From Sinorhizobium sp. 6-70 (lineage in GTDB: Bacteria; Pseudomonadota; Alphaproteobacteria; Rhizobiales; Rhizobiaceae): DNA of 64,000 nucleotides. This document shows, in pieces, positions 8,019 through 16,858 of this stretch. A program made the translations under genes and the position numbers. Under the pieces are notes generated by a model. That model made no database searches and was not told the DNA's origin. It saw nothing but the letters and a program-made list of their open reading frames with translations. The stretch covers positions 1 through 64,000 of the forward strand of contig NZ_JASKLS010000014.1 of assembly GCF_030124375.1 (NCBI RefSeq), in the 5' to 3' direction. Positions within the stretch are counted from its first letter, which is position 1; each line of letters opens with the position of its first letter.

Positions 8019-8746
8019 CTTGCGCGTCCTTCGCCAGCTGGGCTTTCGTTCGCGCGTTTCTGCACCAAGGCCACACGTGGCTTGCCGGTTGCATCCGTGG
8101 CAAATGTCACGGCGTCATAGGCCTTGGCCCGGGCGAGAAGCGCGGCCGCCTGCCGTTCCTGCCCTTCTCCGAACTCGAACAGCAGCCAGCCGCCCGGCTT
8201 CAGAAAGACAATGGCGTCGCGCACCAGGCGTTGATGGATCGATATGCCATATGGGCCGCCGTCGAAGGCTTCGCGCGGTTCGGTTGCCAGAAGGTGGGCG
8301 CTGTCGGTTTCGAGACGCGCTGTCGAGATGTAAGGCGGATTGCAGACGATCAAGTCGACCGTGCCTTCCAAACCCTCGCCCTCGAGCGCCGCAAAAAGAT
8401 CGCCTTGCCGGATGGCCACGCGTTCTTGAAGGGCGAGACGCTCGACGTTGCGGCGCGCAAGCGCCACCGTGCTGTCCGTCAGATCGGCGCCCCAGACGCG
8501 CGCGGAAGGGATATCGGCCGCGATGCCGAGCGCTAGGTTGCCTGAGCCGCAGCACATGTCGATGACCGTCGCTTGCCCGGCGTGATCGCGGAGGATGGCC
8601 GCGGCGCGGCGCCCGAGGAGCTCGGTCTCCTCCCTTGGCACCAGGACGTCCGGCGCCAATTCGAGCTCGACGTCCATGAACCGGACAAGGCGAACCGAGG
8701 GGCCGCCTGCCCGATTGCCGCGTAAATGATCGTGGCCCTGCTGCAC
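8015..8746 (-). CDS. PrmC/HemK-family N5-glutamine methyltransferase-like protein
   Basis: A 243-aa class I SAM-dependent methyltransferase. The SAM-binding motif is at residues 61-73 (VIDMCCGSGNLAL), the acidic residue after strand 2 follows, and NPPY is at 136-139, the signature for N-methylation of amide or amine nitrogen. VPREE at 36-40 corresponds to the PR-x-DTE block of PrmC/HemK. The helical N-terminal domain that PrmC uses to bind release factors is nearly absent, and prfA is not adjacent, so another glutamine/asparagine-type or amine substrate is likely. Start is GTG with AAGGAG six bases upstream. It is translationally coupled to the GNAT-like gene. Confidence 0.75.
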   Translation of the reverse strand: MQQGHDHLRGNRAGGPSVRLVRFMDVELELAPDVLVPREETELLGRRAAAILRDHAGQATVIDMCCGSGNLALGIAADIPSARVWGADLTDSTVALARRNVERLALQERVAIRQGDLFAALEGEGLEGTVDLIVCNPPYISTARLETDSAHLLATEPREAFDGGPYGISIHQRLVRDAIVFLKPGGWLLFEFGEGQERQAAALLARAKAYDAVTFATDATGKPRVALVQKRANESPAGEGRAR

Positions 8747-8961
8747 GAACGCTCCTTCGGTTTGGGGATGGAAAATCAGATCGCGCGGACCCTATCGCAT
8801 CCAGGTAAACGGAAGCTGAAATGCAATTGATGCGAGTACGTTAACCGCGCAATCATTTCTGCGTGGTAGTGTCCGCGGCGATCGATGCCGGTGACCGTGC
8901 GGACCACGCGTCCGCCCGAGTGCCGCGCGCAACGTCAGCTCGTCGTCAAAGGCAGATCGCA

Positions 8962-10284
8962 ATGGCTTCGGAATGTGCAACGGAACCGGGCAGGTACAAG
9001 CCATTTCTGCCGATGCTCGTGTCCTACATCGCCTCTGGCGGCAGTCTCGTCATTGGGTCTGCGGCGCAGCTTCTGACCTTCGCGATTCTCGCCCGCTGGC
9101 TCGGTGTCGATGAATTCAGCGTCTTCGTTGCGGTGACCGCGGTCGCCAACATTGCCGTTCACTTGTGCGGGCTCGGCGCCATGGAATGCCTCGTGCGCCG
9201 GGTCGCGCGTGATCGCGCCATCTATCCGCAGATGCTTGGCCACAACATCATTCTGACGGCTGCAAGCGGCGTGGCGCTGGTTCTGATCGGATCAGCCGTC
9301 CTGCCATTCTTTCTCACGCTTTCCGCCGATCCGTTGACGAACTTCGCGGTGATCACGCTGATGCTCGTCACCAATGTCGTACTGGTTCGCATCATCGTGC
9401 TGGTGGAGCAGATCTTTCTCGCCCACTCCGACTTCGCTTCGGCGAACATCGCCGTGGTCGGTTTCGCCCTCGCACGGACAGCCGCGGCAGCGCTCGCCTG
9501 CATTGCTTTCGGCGTTGCCACGGTCGCGTCCTGGGCCATCTGGCAGTTCATATGCCACGTTCTGGTGGCTTTGGGTTGTATGTGGGCGATCAGGGGGCTG
9601 GGCAGGCCACGCTATTGCATCGTGCGTGAGGAACTGCCGCAAGGCCTCTATTTCAGCATTCCGTTCATCCTGCGCGCGGTGCGCCAGAACGCCGACCTGC
9701 TGGTCCTCAGTCTCGTCGCGACCGCCGAGATCGTTTCGAGCTACAGCGTTGCGCGCCGGATGCTGGAGAGCAGCTATCTGTCCGTCGAGGCGCTGCATCG
9801 CCTCATCTATCCCGGTTCGGCAAGGATTTCGGCGGCTGGGCTGCATCACGCGCTGGAGCGGGTGCGAAAGGTGCTGATCGCCTCCACCGGCATCAGCGTT
9901 GCGGCGGCCGTGGTGGTTTTCGTGCTGGCGCCGATCCTGCCCTATTTGTTCGGCACGGATTACATTTCTCTCGTCGCATTTGTCAGGAACCTTTGCTGGG
10001 TCATCGTACCTATGGCCATCTGGTCGGTGGCGGTGGAAGCGCTCGGCGCCTCGGGTTACCACGCCGGCCGCGCAACGGTGATGGGGCTTGGCAGCATCGC
10101 GGGGGCTGCGCTCGCCGCGTGGGCGAGCTGGTATGCGCCGCCCGTTGGTACATTCGTTTCGTTCTATGCGATCGAGATTGCAATGGTTGTCGCCACATGG
10201 AGCGTGTTCCTGCATTTCGTTCGGCGTGACAGGGCGCAGGCCAGTCGGCCGGAACTTGCCGCAAGGATCGTGCATGAAGGCTGA
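8962..10284 (+). CDS. Polysaccharide flippase-like membrane protein (Wzx/MOP superfamily)
   Basis: A 440-aa protein with about twelve hydrophobic segments spread along its length, in the manner of Wzx/MOP flippases that move undecaprenyl-linked repeat units across the inner membrane. Charged residues flank the segments and the N-terminal half has the SYIASGG..QLLTFAILARWLG pattern seen in this family. I placed the start at the ATG at 8962, which has AAAGGCAG eight bases before it; the open frame continues to 8863 without an SD. It diverges from the methyltransferase gene across about 215 bases and overlaps the next gene by 11 bases. Substrate is unknown. Confidence 0.78.
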   Translation: MASECATEPGRYKPFLPMLVSYIASGGSLVIGSAAQLLTFAILARWLGVDEFSVFVAVTAVANIAVHLCGLGAMECLVRRVARDRAIYPQMLGHNIILTAASGVALVLIGSAVLPFFLTLSADPLTNFAVITLMLVTNVVLVRIIVLVEQIFLAHSDFASANIAVVGFALARTAAAALACIAFGVATVASWAIWQFICHVLVALGCMWAIRGLGRPRYCIVREELPQGLYFSIPFILRAVRQNADLLVLSLVATAEIVSSYSVARRMLESSYLSVEALHRLIYPGSARISAAGLHHALERVRKVLIASTGISVAAAVVVFVLAPILPYLFGTDYISLVAFVRNLCWVIVPMAIWSVAVEALGASGYHAGRATVMGLGSIAGAALAAWASWYAPPVGTFVSFYAIEIAMVVATWSVFLHFVRRDRAQASRPELAARIVHEG

Positions 10285-11422
10285 CTTTCGGGACGCTCAA
10301 TCGGCGCCGGCCGGCGAAACCGACCGGTGCCAACCGGCCGGCATAAGGGCCATGGAGAGCCGCGACGTCCCCACGATCGGCAAGCTGTTCCACAAGATTT
10401 TCCGCAATACCAACTGTGAGCCCGGAGACGAACTCGGACGGTACCTGGAAACCGTCTTCTTCGGCAGCCCCCATTACACGCCAGCGTGCGGGAGCGTCGT
10501 CCACGAGAATGGCGCGGGTGAGATCGACAGTGCGATCCTTTCGGTTCCCATCGAATTCACGGTTCACGGCCGCCCGACTATCGCCCGGCTTCTCTGCGCA
10601 TTCATGGCGGACGGCAAGGCTGGGGCAGCGGGTGCGGCGCGTCTTGCCCGCATGATGCGTGCCGCGCGCCAGGATATGTGTTTTTCGGACAGTTCGTCCC
10701 CGGTGAGCGCCGACCACTGGGTTGCGGGCGGGGGTGCCGTCCTGCCCATCCAGAGCCTCGAATGGCGACGCTCGTTTCGGCCTTTCGTCGCGGGTGCCGT
10801 CCTTGCGAGCCGGCGCGTTCCCCTGCTGCGGTCGCGTGGCGTCATCGGCGCGCTTTCATTGGCGGATAACGCGCTGCGTTGGCGGAGGCCGTCGACGAAA
10901 CCCGCTCCGGTGCCGGGATTTGAGACGAGGCCGGCAAGTCTGGAGGAGTTCCGCCGCTGCGCGGGACCGATGCTTGAGCGCTTTTCGGTTCGCCCCACCT
11001 GGTCGAAATCCGAATTCGATTGGCTCGTCGGCGTTGCCTCGTCGAACAGGAGCCTCGGGGCGCTGCAATGCCGGAAGGTGATGTGTGAAGGCGGACGGAC
11101 CGTTGGTGCATTTCTCTTTTTCGGCAAAAAGAACGGGATCGCCAATGTGCTGAACGTGCTTTGCGAGGAGGGACGCGAATTCGACGTCACCGCCGAAATG
11201 TTCGCCTCGCTTGATCGCGACGGTTATGCCGTCGCCGTCGGCATGGCGCAGCCCTTCCTGATGAATGCCATATCGCGCCAGCGATGGCTGTCCTTCCGCC
11301 ACCGGGGGTATTTCTGCATGGTCACGCGCCACGCCGACCTCATGGAAGCGGCATTGCGCAATGACATCTATATCGGCGGCCTAGCGTCGGAGAGCTGGAG
11401 CAGGCTGCTTACGGATTTCTAA
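10274..11422 (+). CDS. GNAT-like acyltransferase domain protein, paralogue B
   Basis: A 382-aa protein homologous along its whole length to the one encoded at 6906-8018, with the same landmark blocks (IRAMESRDVPTIGKLFHKIF start, FRN, QSLEWRRSFRP, ANVLNVL, and GLASESWSRLL at the end). Similarity is divergent enough to indicate an old duplication with separate roles. The ATG at 10274 has AAGGATCG upstream and lies inside the flippase gene, so flippase and this protein are probably made together. Placement in the polysaccharide cluster points to modification of the repeat unit or a lipid carrier intermediate; no catalytic residue can be assigned by eye. Confidence 0.62.
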   Translation: MKADFRDAQSAPAGETDRCQPAGIRAMESRDVPTIGKLFHKIFRNTNCEPGDELGRYLETVFFGSPHYTPACGSVVHENGAGEIDSAILSVPIEFTVHGRPTIARLLCAFMADGKAGAAGAARLARMMRAARQDMCFSDSSSPVSADHWVAGGGAVLPIQSLEWRRSFRPFVAGAVLASRRVPLLRSRGVIGALSLADNALRWRRPSTKPAPVPGFETRPASLEEFRRCAGPMLERFSVRPTWSKSEFDWLVGVASSNRSLGALQCRKVMCEGGRTVGAFLFFGKKNGIANVLNVLCEEGREFDVTAEMFASLDRDGYAVAVGMAQPFLMNAISRQRWLSFRHRGYFCMVTRHADLMEAALRNDIYIGGLASESWSRLLTDF

Positions 11423-11513
11423 GGCTTAAGTGAGGAAGGTGTTGGCGGTTTTCCGACCGCACTCAGCCCGGGCTCTCTGGAGCCGGCGAAAGGTTACCAA
11501 CTGCCGGTGGCAC

Positions 11514-11529
11514 TTAACGGAATATTCAC
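11514..11529. promoter_or_regulatory. CtrA-like box, one mismatch
   Basis: TTAA at 11514-11517, seven bases, then TTCAC at 11525-11529, against the consensus TTAAC. It lies shortly before the chain-length determinant gene in a 129-base gap. Alone it is weak; it gains interest from similar sites upstream of asnB, pilA and tadD. Confidence 0.25.
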
Positions 11530-11551
11530 CGTGCCAGCCTAGTTCTTAACA

Positions 11552-13234
11552 ATGGATGCGGGTACGCAAAACGCTCTTTGCTGGGGCATGCGTGGGGAAA
11601 GACGGATGTATCGGCGGAGCGAGCCCGAGGAACAAGGATTACGCCTGCAAACACGCTATCGGCGGCTTCGCTCCGGCGAGGGCTCGCTGCTTGATCTCGT
11701 GCCCACTCCGGAGGAGGAGGACGCGATCCTTCCCGAAGACAGCGGGCCCGAAGACCGCAGGACTTCGTTCCGGACCGTGAGTTTTCCGCCGCCTCCGCCG
11801 GCCCCAGCGGTCTCGACGGCCCGGGAACCGGTACAGCCGACCGTTGGTGAATGGCTCCCTCGTCTTCAGCTCATCGGCGAGATCGGCATCGATGATGTGG
11901 TCCTGTGGCTGCGCGACGGGATGCGCTGGATCGCCATTGCCGTCGTTCTTTGCGTCGCCGCTGCTCTTGGCTATGCGCTGATGGCGTCGCCGCGATACAC
12001 CGTCTATACCGACATCGTCGTCGATCCGTCCAATCTCAACGTTGTCAGCGATGACGTATTCACCAGCAACCCCCAGCGAGACGCGCAACTGCTGGAGGTC
12101 GAAAGCAAGCTCAGGATTCTCACGTCGCGCAACGTCTTGGCGCGCGTCATCGACAAGCTGCAGCTGACGAAGGACGTCGAGTTCGTCAAACCGTCCCCCC
12201 TGGATTTTCTGAAGAACTTGCTCCTGTCGGATCAGGAGGAAGCCGCCGACAAGCACCTGGCGGCACTGCGCGCTTTGACGGAGCGGGTCGAGGCGCGGCG
12301 GGAGGAGCGCTCCTTCGTCGTCGTCATGAAAGTCTGGAGCGAAGAACCGGAGAAGGCCGTCGCCCTGTCGGATGCGATCGTCGATGCCTTTGAAACAGAA
12401 CTTTTCCAATCGGCCGCGGAAAGCGCCGGCCGTGTCGCCCAGAACCTGAACGCCCGTCTTGATGAACTGCGCCGCAACGTGACCGAGGCCGAGAAGAAGG
12501 TCGAGGACTTCCGCCGTGCAAGTGGATTGCAGTCAAGCAACGGCGAGCTCGTCAGCAACCAGCTTTCCAGTGAGCTCAACACCCAGGTCCTGGCCGCGCA
12601 GCAGGGCTTCATCCAGGCAGAGACCCGTTACAAGCAGATGAGTGCAGCGATCGCCGAGAAGCAGACGGCGAGCGCTTCGGTATTCGAATCCGCCAACATG
12701 ACGAACCTGCGGCAGCAGTATAATGCGCTGCAGCAGCAGATCGGCTCGATGCGGCTGATCTACGGCGAAAGGCACCCGCGCCTCGTTTCGACGCGCTCCG
12801 AACGGACGACGCTGGAGGCGGCCATGGACGAGGAAGCCCGGCGCATCCTGGAGCGCGCGAAGGCAGATTTCGACAGGGAGAAATCCGCGCTCGGTGCGCT
12901 GCGCGACAAGGCACGCGCCGAGAAATCGAATGTATTCACCGACAACGAGGCCCAGGTGCAACTGCGCGACCTGGAGCGCGACGCGCGCGCAAAGGCGACG
13001 ATCTATGAAACGCACCTCGCTCGCGCCCAGCAGATCACCGAGCGCCAGCAGATCGACGCGACCAATGTCCGCGTCATCTCGCGCGCGATGCCGCCGAATT
13101 CCCGAACCTGGCCGCCTCGCACGTTCATCCTCCTGGTTGCCGGCGGCGTAGCGGGGCTCTTCATCGGCGTGGCCGCCGCGCTGGCCCTTGGCCTGTGGAA
13201 ATATATTCGCGGCCCGCGGCCGGCGGCCGGATAA
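11552..13234 (+). CDS. Polysaccharide chain-length determinant / copolymerase (Wzz/GumC-like, no kinase domain)
   Basis: A protein of up to 560 aa with a membrane-anchored periplasmic layout: a disordered Pro/Glu-rich N-terminal region, one transmembrane helix near residues 126-147, the Wzz-type beta domain (YTVYTDIVVDP), a long coiled-coil stretch of about 280 residues rich in Glu, Gln, Arg and Ala, and a second transmembrane helix before the C-terminus. Such copolymerases set polymer length for Wzy-dependent polysaccharides. There is no C-terminal tyrosine-kinase P-loop, unlike ExoP-type proteins. The start is uncertain: ATG at 11552 has no SD, and ATGs at 11588 and 11606 are alternatives. 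Confidence 0.8.
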   Translation: MDAGTQNALCWGMRGERRMYRRSEPEEQGLRLQTRYRRLRSGEGSLLDLVPTPEEEDAILPEDSGPEDRRTSFRTVSFPPPPPAPAVSTAREPVQPTVGEWLPRLQLIGEIGIDDVVLWLRDGMRWIAIAVVLCVAAALGYALMASPRYTVYTDIVVDPSNLNVVSDDVFTSNPQRDAQLLEVESKLRILTSRNVLARVIDKLQLTKDVEFVKPSPLDFLKNLLLSDQEEAADKHLAALRALTERVEARREERSFVVVMKVWSEEPEKAVALSDAIVDAFETELFQSAAESAGRVAQNLNARLDELRRNVTEAEKKVEDFRRASGLQSSNGELVSNQLSSELNTQVLAAQQGFIQAETRYKQMSAAIAEKQTASASVFESANMTNLRQQYNALQQQIGSMRLIYGERHPRLVSTRSERTTLEAAMDEEARRILERAKADFDREKSALGALRDKARAEKSNVFTDNEAQVQLRDLERDARAKATIYETHLARAQQITERQQIDATNVRVISRAMPPNSRTWPPRTFILLVAGGVAGLFIGVAAALALGLWKYIRGPRPAAG

Positions 13235-13247
13235 GGGAGCCGCAGCC

Positions 13248-14579
13248 ATGAGCAGTGCCGCCTACGGCGAGGACCGGTCCACGCAGACCCCGATGGCGGT
13301 CGCCGGAACCTTTCTGTTCATGGCGATGTTTCTTTTCCTGTGGATCTCGATCGACCCCTTTGTCGATCTGACGGGTGAGGCGATCCTGGATCCCTCAGCC
13401 GGCAATTCCAGTCGGTTGAATCAGATTGTATCCCTGGCTCTCTTCGCCGGGACGCTTTGTTACGGCGTGCTTCATCCGATGCGGAATATCATCCTGCAGC
13501 CGCGCCTGCTTTTGGCCGTCCTGTTCACGTGGTTTCTTCTCGTCTCGGCCATTTCCGCGCATCCGCTCCTCGGCATCAAGGGCGTGGTTCTCAGCGTGAT
13601 GATGGCGGTGAATGCCAGTATCTATCTGTTGATGCCGGACTCGGAACGGCATTTCGCCAAGATGCTCGGGATAGGCACGCTCGTCATGCTGGCGGTTGCC
13701 TATTACGGCATCCTTTTCAAGCCGTCGCTTGCCATCCACCAGGCCTCGGAACTGCGTGAACCGATGAACGCCGGATTGTGGCGAGGCCACTTTCCGCACA
13801 AGAACAGCGCCGCCGCCGCGATGGTGCTTGGCGCCTTCTTCGGTTTCTTCGTCATGAATACCTGGTCGCGCCTCGCCGGCATCGCGATCGTTGCGCTGTC
13901 TTGTGTCTTTCTCGTCCACACCGGTGGAAAGACCTCGACGGCGATGCTTCCCGGGATATTGATCCTCGCGTGGCTTTTCGAGCATGCGCGTTTCCTGCGC
14001 GTCCCGATCGCCGTTGGCGGTGTCGGGCTTTTCAATCTCTTCGCCGTCGGTTCCGCAGTCTTTATACCGCTCGGCGAATTCATTAGCCGGCTCGGCATCG
14101 ACGCGACATTTACAAACCGCGCCGATATCTGGCGTTTCGCCTTCTCGGCGCTGGCGGAGCAACCGTTGCTTGGCTATGGCTTCAGGGCGTTCTGGCAGAC
14201 GGAAGAACTGGTCTACAGCGGCGGATCGGTGGAGACGTGGGCCGTCGCCGCGGCCAACGGGCACAACTCCTATCTGGACGTCGCATTGATGACCGGATTT
14301 CCCGGGCTGATCCTGACCTTGGTCTGGGTCATTCTGCTGCCGCTCCGCGACATCTCCCGGATCGCTCCGGAGCGCGAGCATTCACATCTTACGCGGCTGT
14401 TCATCCGCATCTGGCTTTACACGATCTTCCATGCCGGCCTCGAGACGCTGTTCTTCGAGGGCGGAAACCTCATTTGGTTCACGTTCATGTTCGCGCTCTA
14501 TGGTCTGCATCTCCAGTCCTCCGCGGTGTTGAAGGTCGATCGGCAACCGGTGAAAAGGAGCACGATGGCGCATGCCTGA
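13248..14579 (+). CDS. O-antigen ligase/polymerase-like membrane protein (Wzy/WaaL family)
   Basis: A 443-aa integral membrane protein with about ten to twelve hydrophobic helices and one large periplasmic loop late in the sequence. It has the family's loop motif GHNSYLDVALMTG after the region LAEQPLLGYGFRAFW, as in Wzy polymerases and WaaL ligases that join lipid-linked repeat units. The ATG at 13248 has AAGGGAG eight bases upstream and comes 13 bases after the previous stop. Its stop overlaps the next start (ATG at 14572). Polymerase is favoured because a flippase and a copolymerase are encoded beside it. Confidence 0.78.
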   Translation: MSSAAYGEDRSTQTPMAVAGTFLFMAMFLFLWISIDPFVDLTGEAILDPSAGNSSRLNQIVSLALFAGTLCYGVLHPMRNIILQPRLLLAVLFTWFLLVSAISAHPLLGIKGVVLSVMMAVNASIYLLMPDSERHFAKMLGIGTLVMLAVAYYGILFKPSLAIHQASELREPMNAGLWRGHFPHKNSAAAAMVLGAFFGFFVMNTWSRLAGIAIVALSCVFLVHTGGKTSTAMLPGILILAWLFEHARFLRVPIAVGGVGLFNLFAVGSAVFIPLGEFISRLGIDATFTNRADIWRFAFSALAEQPLLGYGFRAFWQTEELVYSGGSVETWAVAAANGHNSYLDVALMTGFPGLILTLVWVILLPLRDISRIAPEREHSHLTRLFIRIWLYTIFHAGLETLFFEGGNLIWFTFMFALYGLHLQSSAVLKVDRQPVKRSTMAHA

Positions 14580-15333
14580 GATCGCACGGAGGATCGACGG
14601 GCTGGTCGATCGATTGGCAAACCGGCTGATCTGGCGCTTTGGCCGGCGACGGCGCAGGCTGGAAACGGCCGTGCCGCTCGTCTCCTTCACCTTCGACGAC
14701 GTTCCCGACAGTGCGCTCGACCACGGGGCAGCCATTCTCGAGCGACACGGAGCGCGCGGCACCTTCTACATCGCCGGCGGGCTTGCCGGTCAGGTGGAAG
14801 CGGATCGAACACTGATTTCCCCGGCCGGTTGTGGCGAGCTATTGGCTCGCGGGCATGAAATCGGCTGCCACACTTTCGCTCATCGCAGGATGCGGGACAC
14901 GTCCGGTGCCGCCCTTGGCCGGGATCTCGACCGCAATGCGGCCTATCTCGAAGGCGTCGGCATAGCTAGCGCCCCGGCAAATTTCGCTTTTCCATACAAT
15001 GCCGCCTGGCCTTTGGCGCGTTCGGAGCTTCGCAGGCGTTATCGCACCTGCCGGGCGGGCGGCGAGGCCATCAATCGCGGACTGGTGGATCCGTTGATGC
15101 TCAAGGCCGTCGAGATCCGCCAGCCCGAGCAGTATTCGCGCACGCTGACGCGCTGGATAGACGACGTCGTCGAGCGTCCCGGCTGGCTCGTCTTCTTCAC
15201 TCATGACATAGCGCCATCTCCGACGCCCTATGGCTGCACCCCGGAAACCTTCGATCATCTGGTCCGCTACGCGGTCGACAAGGGATGTGAGGTGCTTCCG
15301 GTCGACCACGTGCTCGACCGCATCAACTGGTGA
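14572..15333 (+). CDS. Polysaccharide deacetylase (NodB homology domain)
   Basis: A 253-aa carbohydrate esterase 4-type protein. The metal and catalytic motif TFDD is at residues 40-43 (Asp42, Asp43) and the zinc-ligand pair HTFAH at 100-104. The family removes N- or O-acetyl groups from sugars in polysaccharides. No signal peptide is evident; the N-terminus is Arg-rich, so it may act on lipid-linked intermediates in the cytoplasm, freeing an amino group that one of the linked GNAT-like proteins could acylate (inference). The start overlaps the polymerase gene by eight bases. Confidence 0.82.
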   Translation: MPEIARRIDGLVDRLANRLIWRFGRRRRRLETAVPLVSFTFDDVPDSALDHGAAILERHGARGTFYIAGGLAGQVEADRTLISPAGCGELLARGHEIGCHTFAHRRMRDTSGAALGRDLDRNAAYLEGVGIASAPANFAFPYNAAWPLARSELRRRYRTCRAGGEAINRGLVDPLMLKAVEIRQPEQYSRTLTRWIDDVVERPGWLVFFTHDIAPSPTPYGCTPETFDHLVRYAVDKGCEVLPVDHVLDRINW

Positions 15334-15342
15334 GGTGCGCGC

Positions 15343-16587
15343 GTGGCGGGCTTTGCAGATACCGGGAAGAGGTTGCTGGCGATCAACAACTACTTCTACC
15401 GCCGCGGTGGCGCGGAGACTGTCTTTTTCGACCACATGACCATGTTCGCAGAGATCGGCTGGGATGTGGTGCCATTCGCCATGCAGCACGATCGCAACGA
15501 AGCCTCGCCCTGGTCGGACTATTTCGTATCGGAGATCGAATACGGCCGGCAGACGGGCTTGCTGCGAAAGGTCTCTCAGGCCGCGAGCGTCATCTATTCG
15601 CTTGAGGCGCAGCGCAATATCGCCCGGCTCATCGAGCGAGTGCGGCCGTCGGTCGCCCACGCCCACAATGTCTATCACCATCTGTCGCCGGCAATCTTCT
15701 CGACGCTGAAGTCCGCCGGCATTCCGGTGGTGATGACCGTTCACGATCTGAAGCTCGCCTGTCCATCCTACAAGATGCTCCGCGACGGAAAGGTCTGCGA
15801 GGATTGCAGCGGCGGACGGATCTACAACGTCCTGCGCCATCGTTGCGTCAAGGACTCCGTATCGCTCAGCACCGTTGTGCTCGCCGAAACCGTGCTGCAT
15901 CGCCTGCTCGGTCTATACCGCGACAAGGTGGATCGCCTCGTGGTGCCCAGCCGGTTCTACCTGGAAAAGCTCGCCGAATGGAACTGGCCGCGTGAAAGGA
16001 TGGTCCACATCCCGAACTTCGTCGATGTCGAGCAGTATCGCGACGACTGGCAGGAGGGGAACTATTTCGTCTTTGCCGGCCGGCTTGCTCCGGAAAAGGG
16101 GCTTGCGACGCTGATTCGAGCCGTCGCCCTTTCGAAACGGCGGCTGATCATCGCCGGTACCGGACCTGAGGAAGCAGCCCTTCGGCAGCTCGCGGCGGAA
16201 CTCGGCGCGGATGTGAGTTTCGCCGGCTATCTTTCAGGGCAGGATCTGCATCGCCTGATAGGCCAGTCCCTGGCGCTCGTGCTTCCCTCCGAATGGTACG
16301 AGAACGCTCCCGTCAGCATTCTCGAGACCTATGCGCTCCGACGCCCGGTTGTCGGCGCGGCGATCGGCGGCATTCCGGAGATGGTGAAGGAAGGCGAGAC
16401 CGGCCTGCTGGCGGCATCCGGCAATGTCGAAGATCTCGCCAGCGCCTTGAACGCCACGGCCGCTCTTGCCCCTGCCGTTCGCGCGCAAATGGGTGCTGCG
16501 GGTCGGGCCTGGATCGCCAGCGAGTTCTCCGCCGCGGCCTATCGCGCCAGGACGCTCGACCTCTACGCAGCGCTTGGCGTGGCCTAG
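15343..16587 (+). CDS. Glycosyltransferase family 4
   Basis: A 414-aa GT-B fold glycosyltransferase. The N-terminal donor/acceptor domain contains NNYFYRRGGAETVFFDH, typical of GT4 enzymes that start with a GG(A/V)E loop. The C-terminal domain has VFAGRLAPEKGL and the EX7E motif in ENAPVSILETYALRRPVVG. It probably adds one sugar during repeat-unit assembly at the inner membrane. The start is GTG at 15343 preceded by GAGGTGCG, nine bases after the deacetylase stop. Sugar specificity cannot be read. Confidence 0.85.
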   Translation: MAGFADTGKRLLAINNYFYRRGGAETVFFDHMTMFAEIGWDVVPFAMQHDRNEASPWSDYFVSEIEYGRQTGLLRKVSQAASVIYSLEAQRNIARLIERVRPSVAHAHNVYHHLSPAIFSTLKSAGIPVVMTVHDLKLACPSYKMLRDGKVCEDCSGGRIYNVLRHRCVKDSVSLSTVVLAETVLHRLLGLYRDKVDRLVVPSRFYLEKLAEWNWPRERMVHIPNFVDVEQYRDDWQEGNYFVFAGRLAPEKGLATLIRAVALSKRRLIIAGTGPEEAALRQLAAELGADVSFAGYLSGQDLHRLIGQSLALVLPSEWYENAPVSILETYALRRPVVGAAIGGIPEMVKEGETGLLAASGNVEDLASALNATAALAPAVRAQMGAAGRAWIASEFSAAAYRARTLDLYAALGVA

Positions 16588-16691
16588 TGCAATTCCAGGA
16601 AAAGTGTGTAACGGTTTTCCGTCCGGAATTGCGTAGTTTCAAAGAGTTAGATCATTTCACTGTCTCAATGAAACAGTGAAATGATCTAAGA
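16588..16691. repeat. Mosaic palindromic repeat (RIME-like) between glycosyltransferase genes
   Basis: Two modules are adjacent. At 16588-16633 lies the GGAAAAGTGTG..GGTTTTCC module bounded by CAATTCC/GGAATTG arms. At 16647-16689 lies a perfect 17-bp inverted repeat (TTAGATCATTTCACTGT and its complement) with a 9-base loop. Similar two-part structures are at 56461-56559 and 59383-59492, so this is a dispersed family. It may halt or stabilise transcripts between the two glycosyltransferase genes. Confidence 0.7.
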
Positions 16692-16858
16692 AGCTGAGCC
16701 AGGTTCCACAAGTGGCGTTGGCTGCAACAGCGTCCGCCCCATGCTGCGCAAGCGTTTGATTTTCGCGCATTTCCCTCGAAGTTTAAGGAATTTCTTACGG
16801 AGCCCGTAGGTGCTTGCGGTGCATAAGCCGTCGAGGGAATTCCCTGGGGCTGACAACC

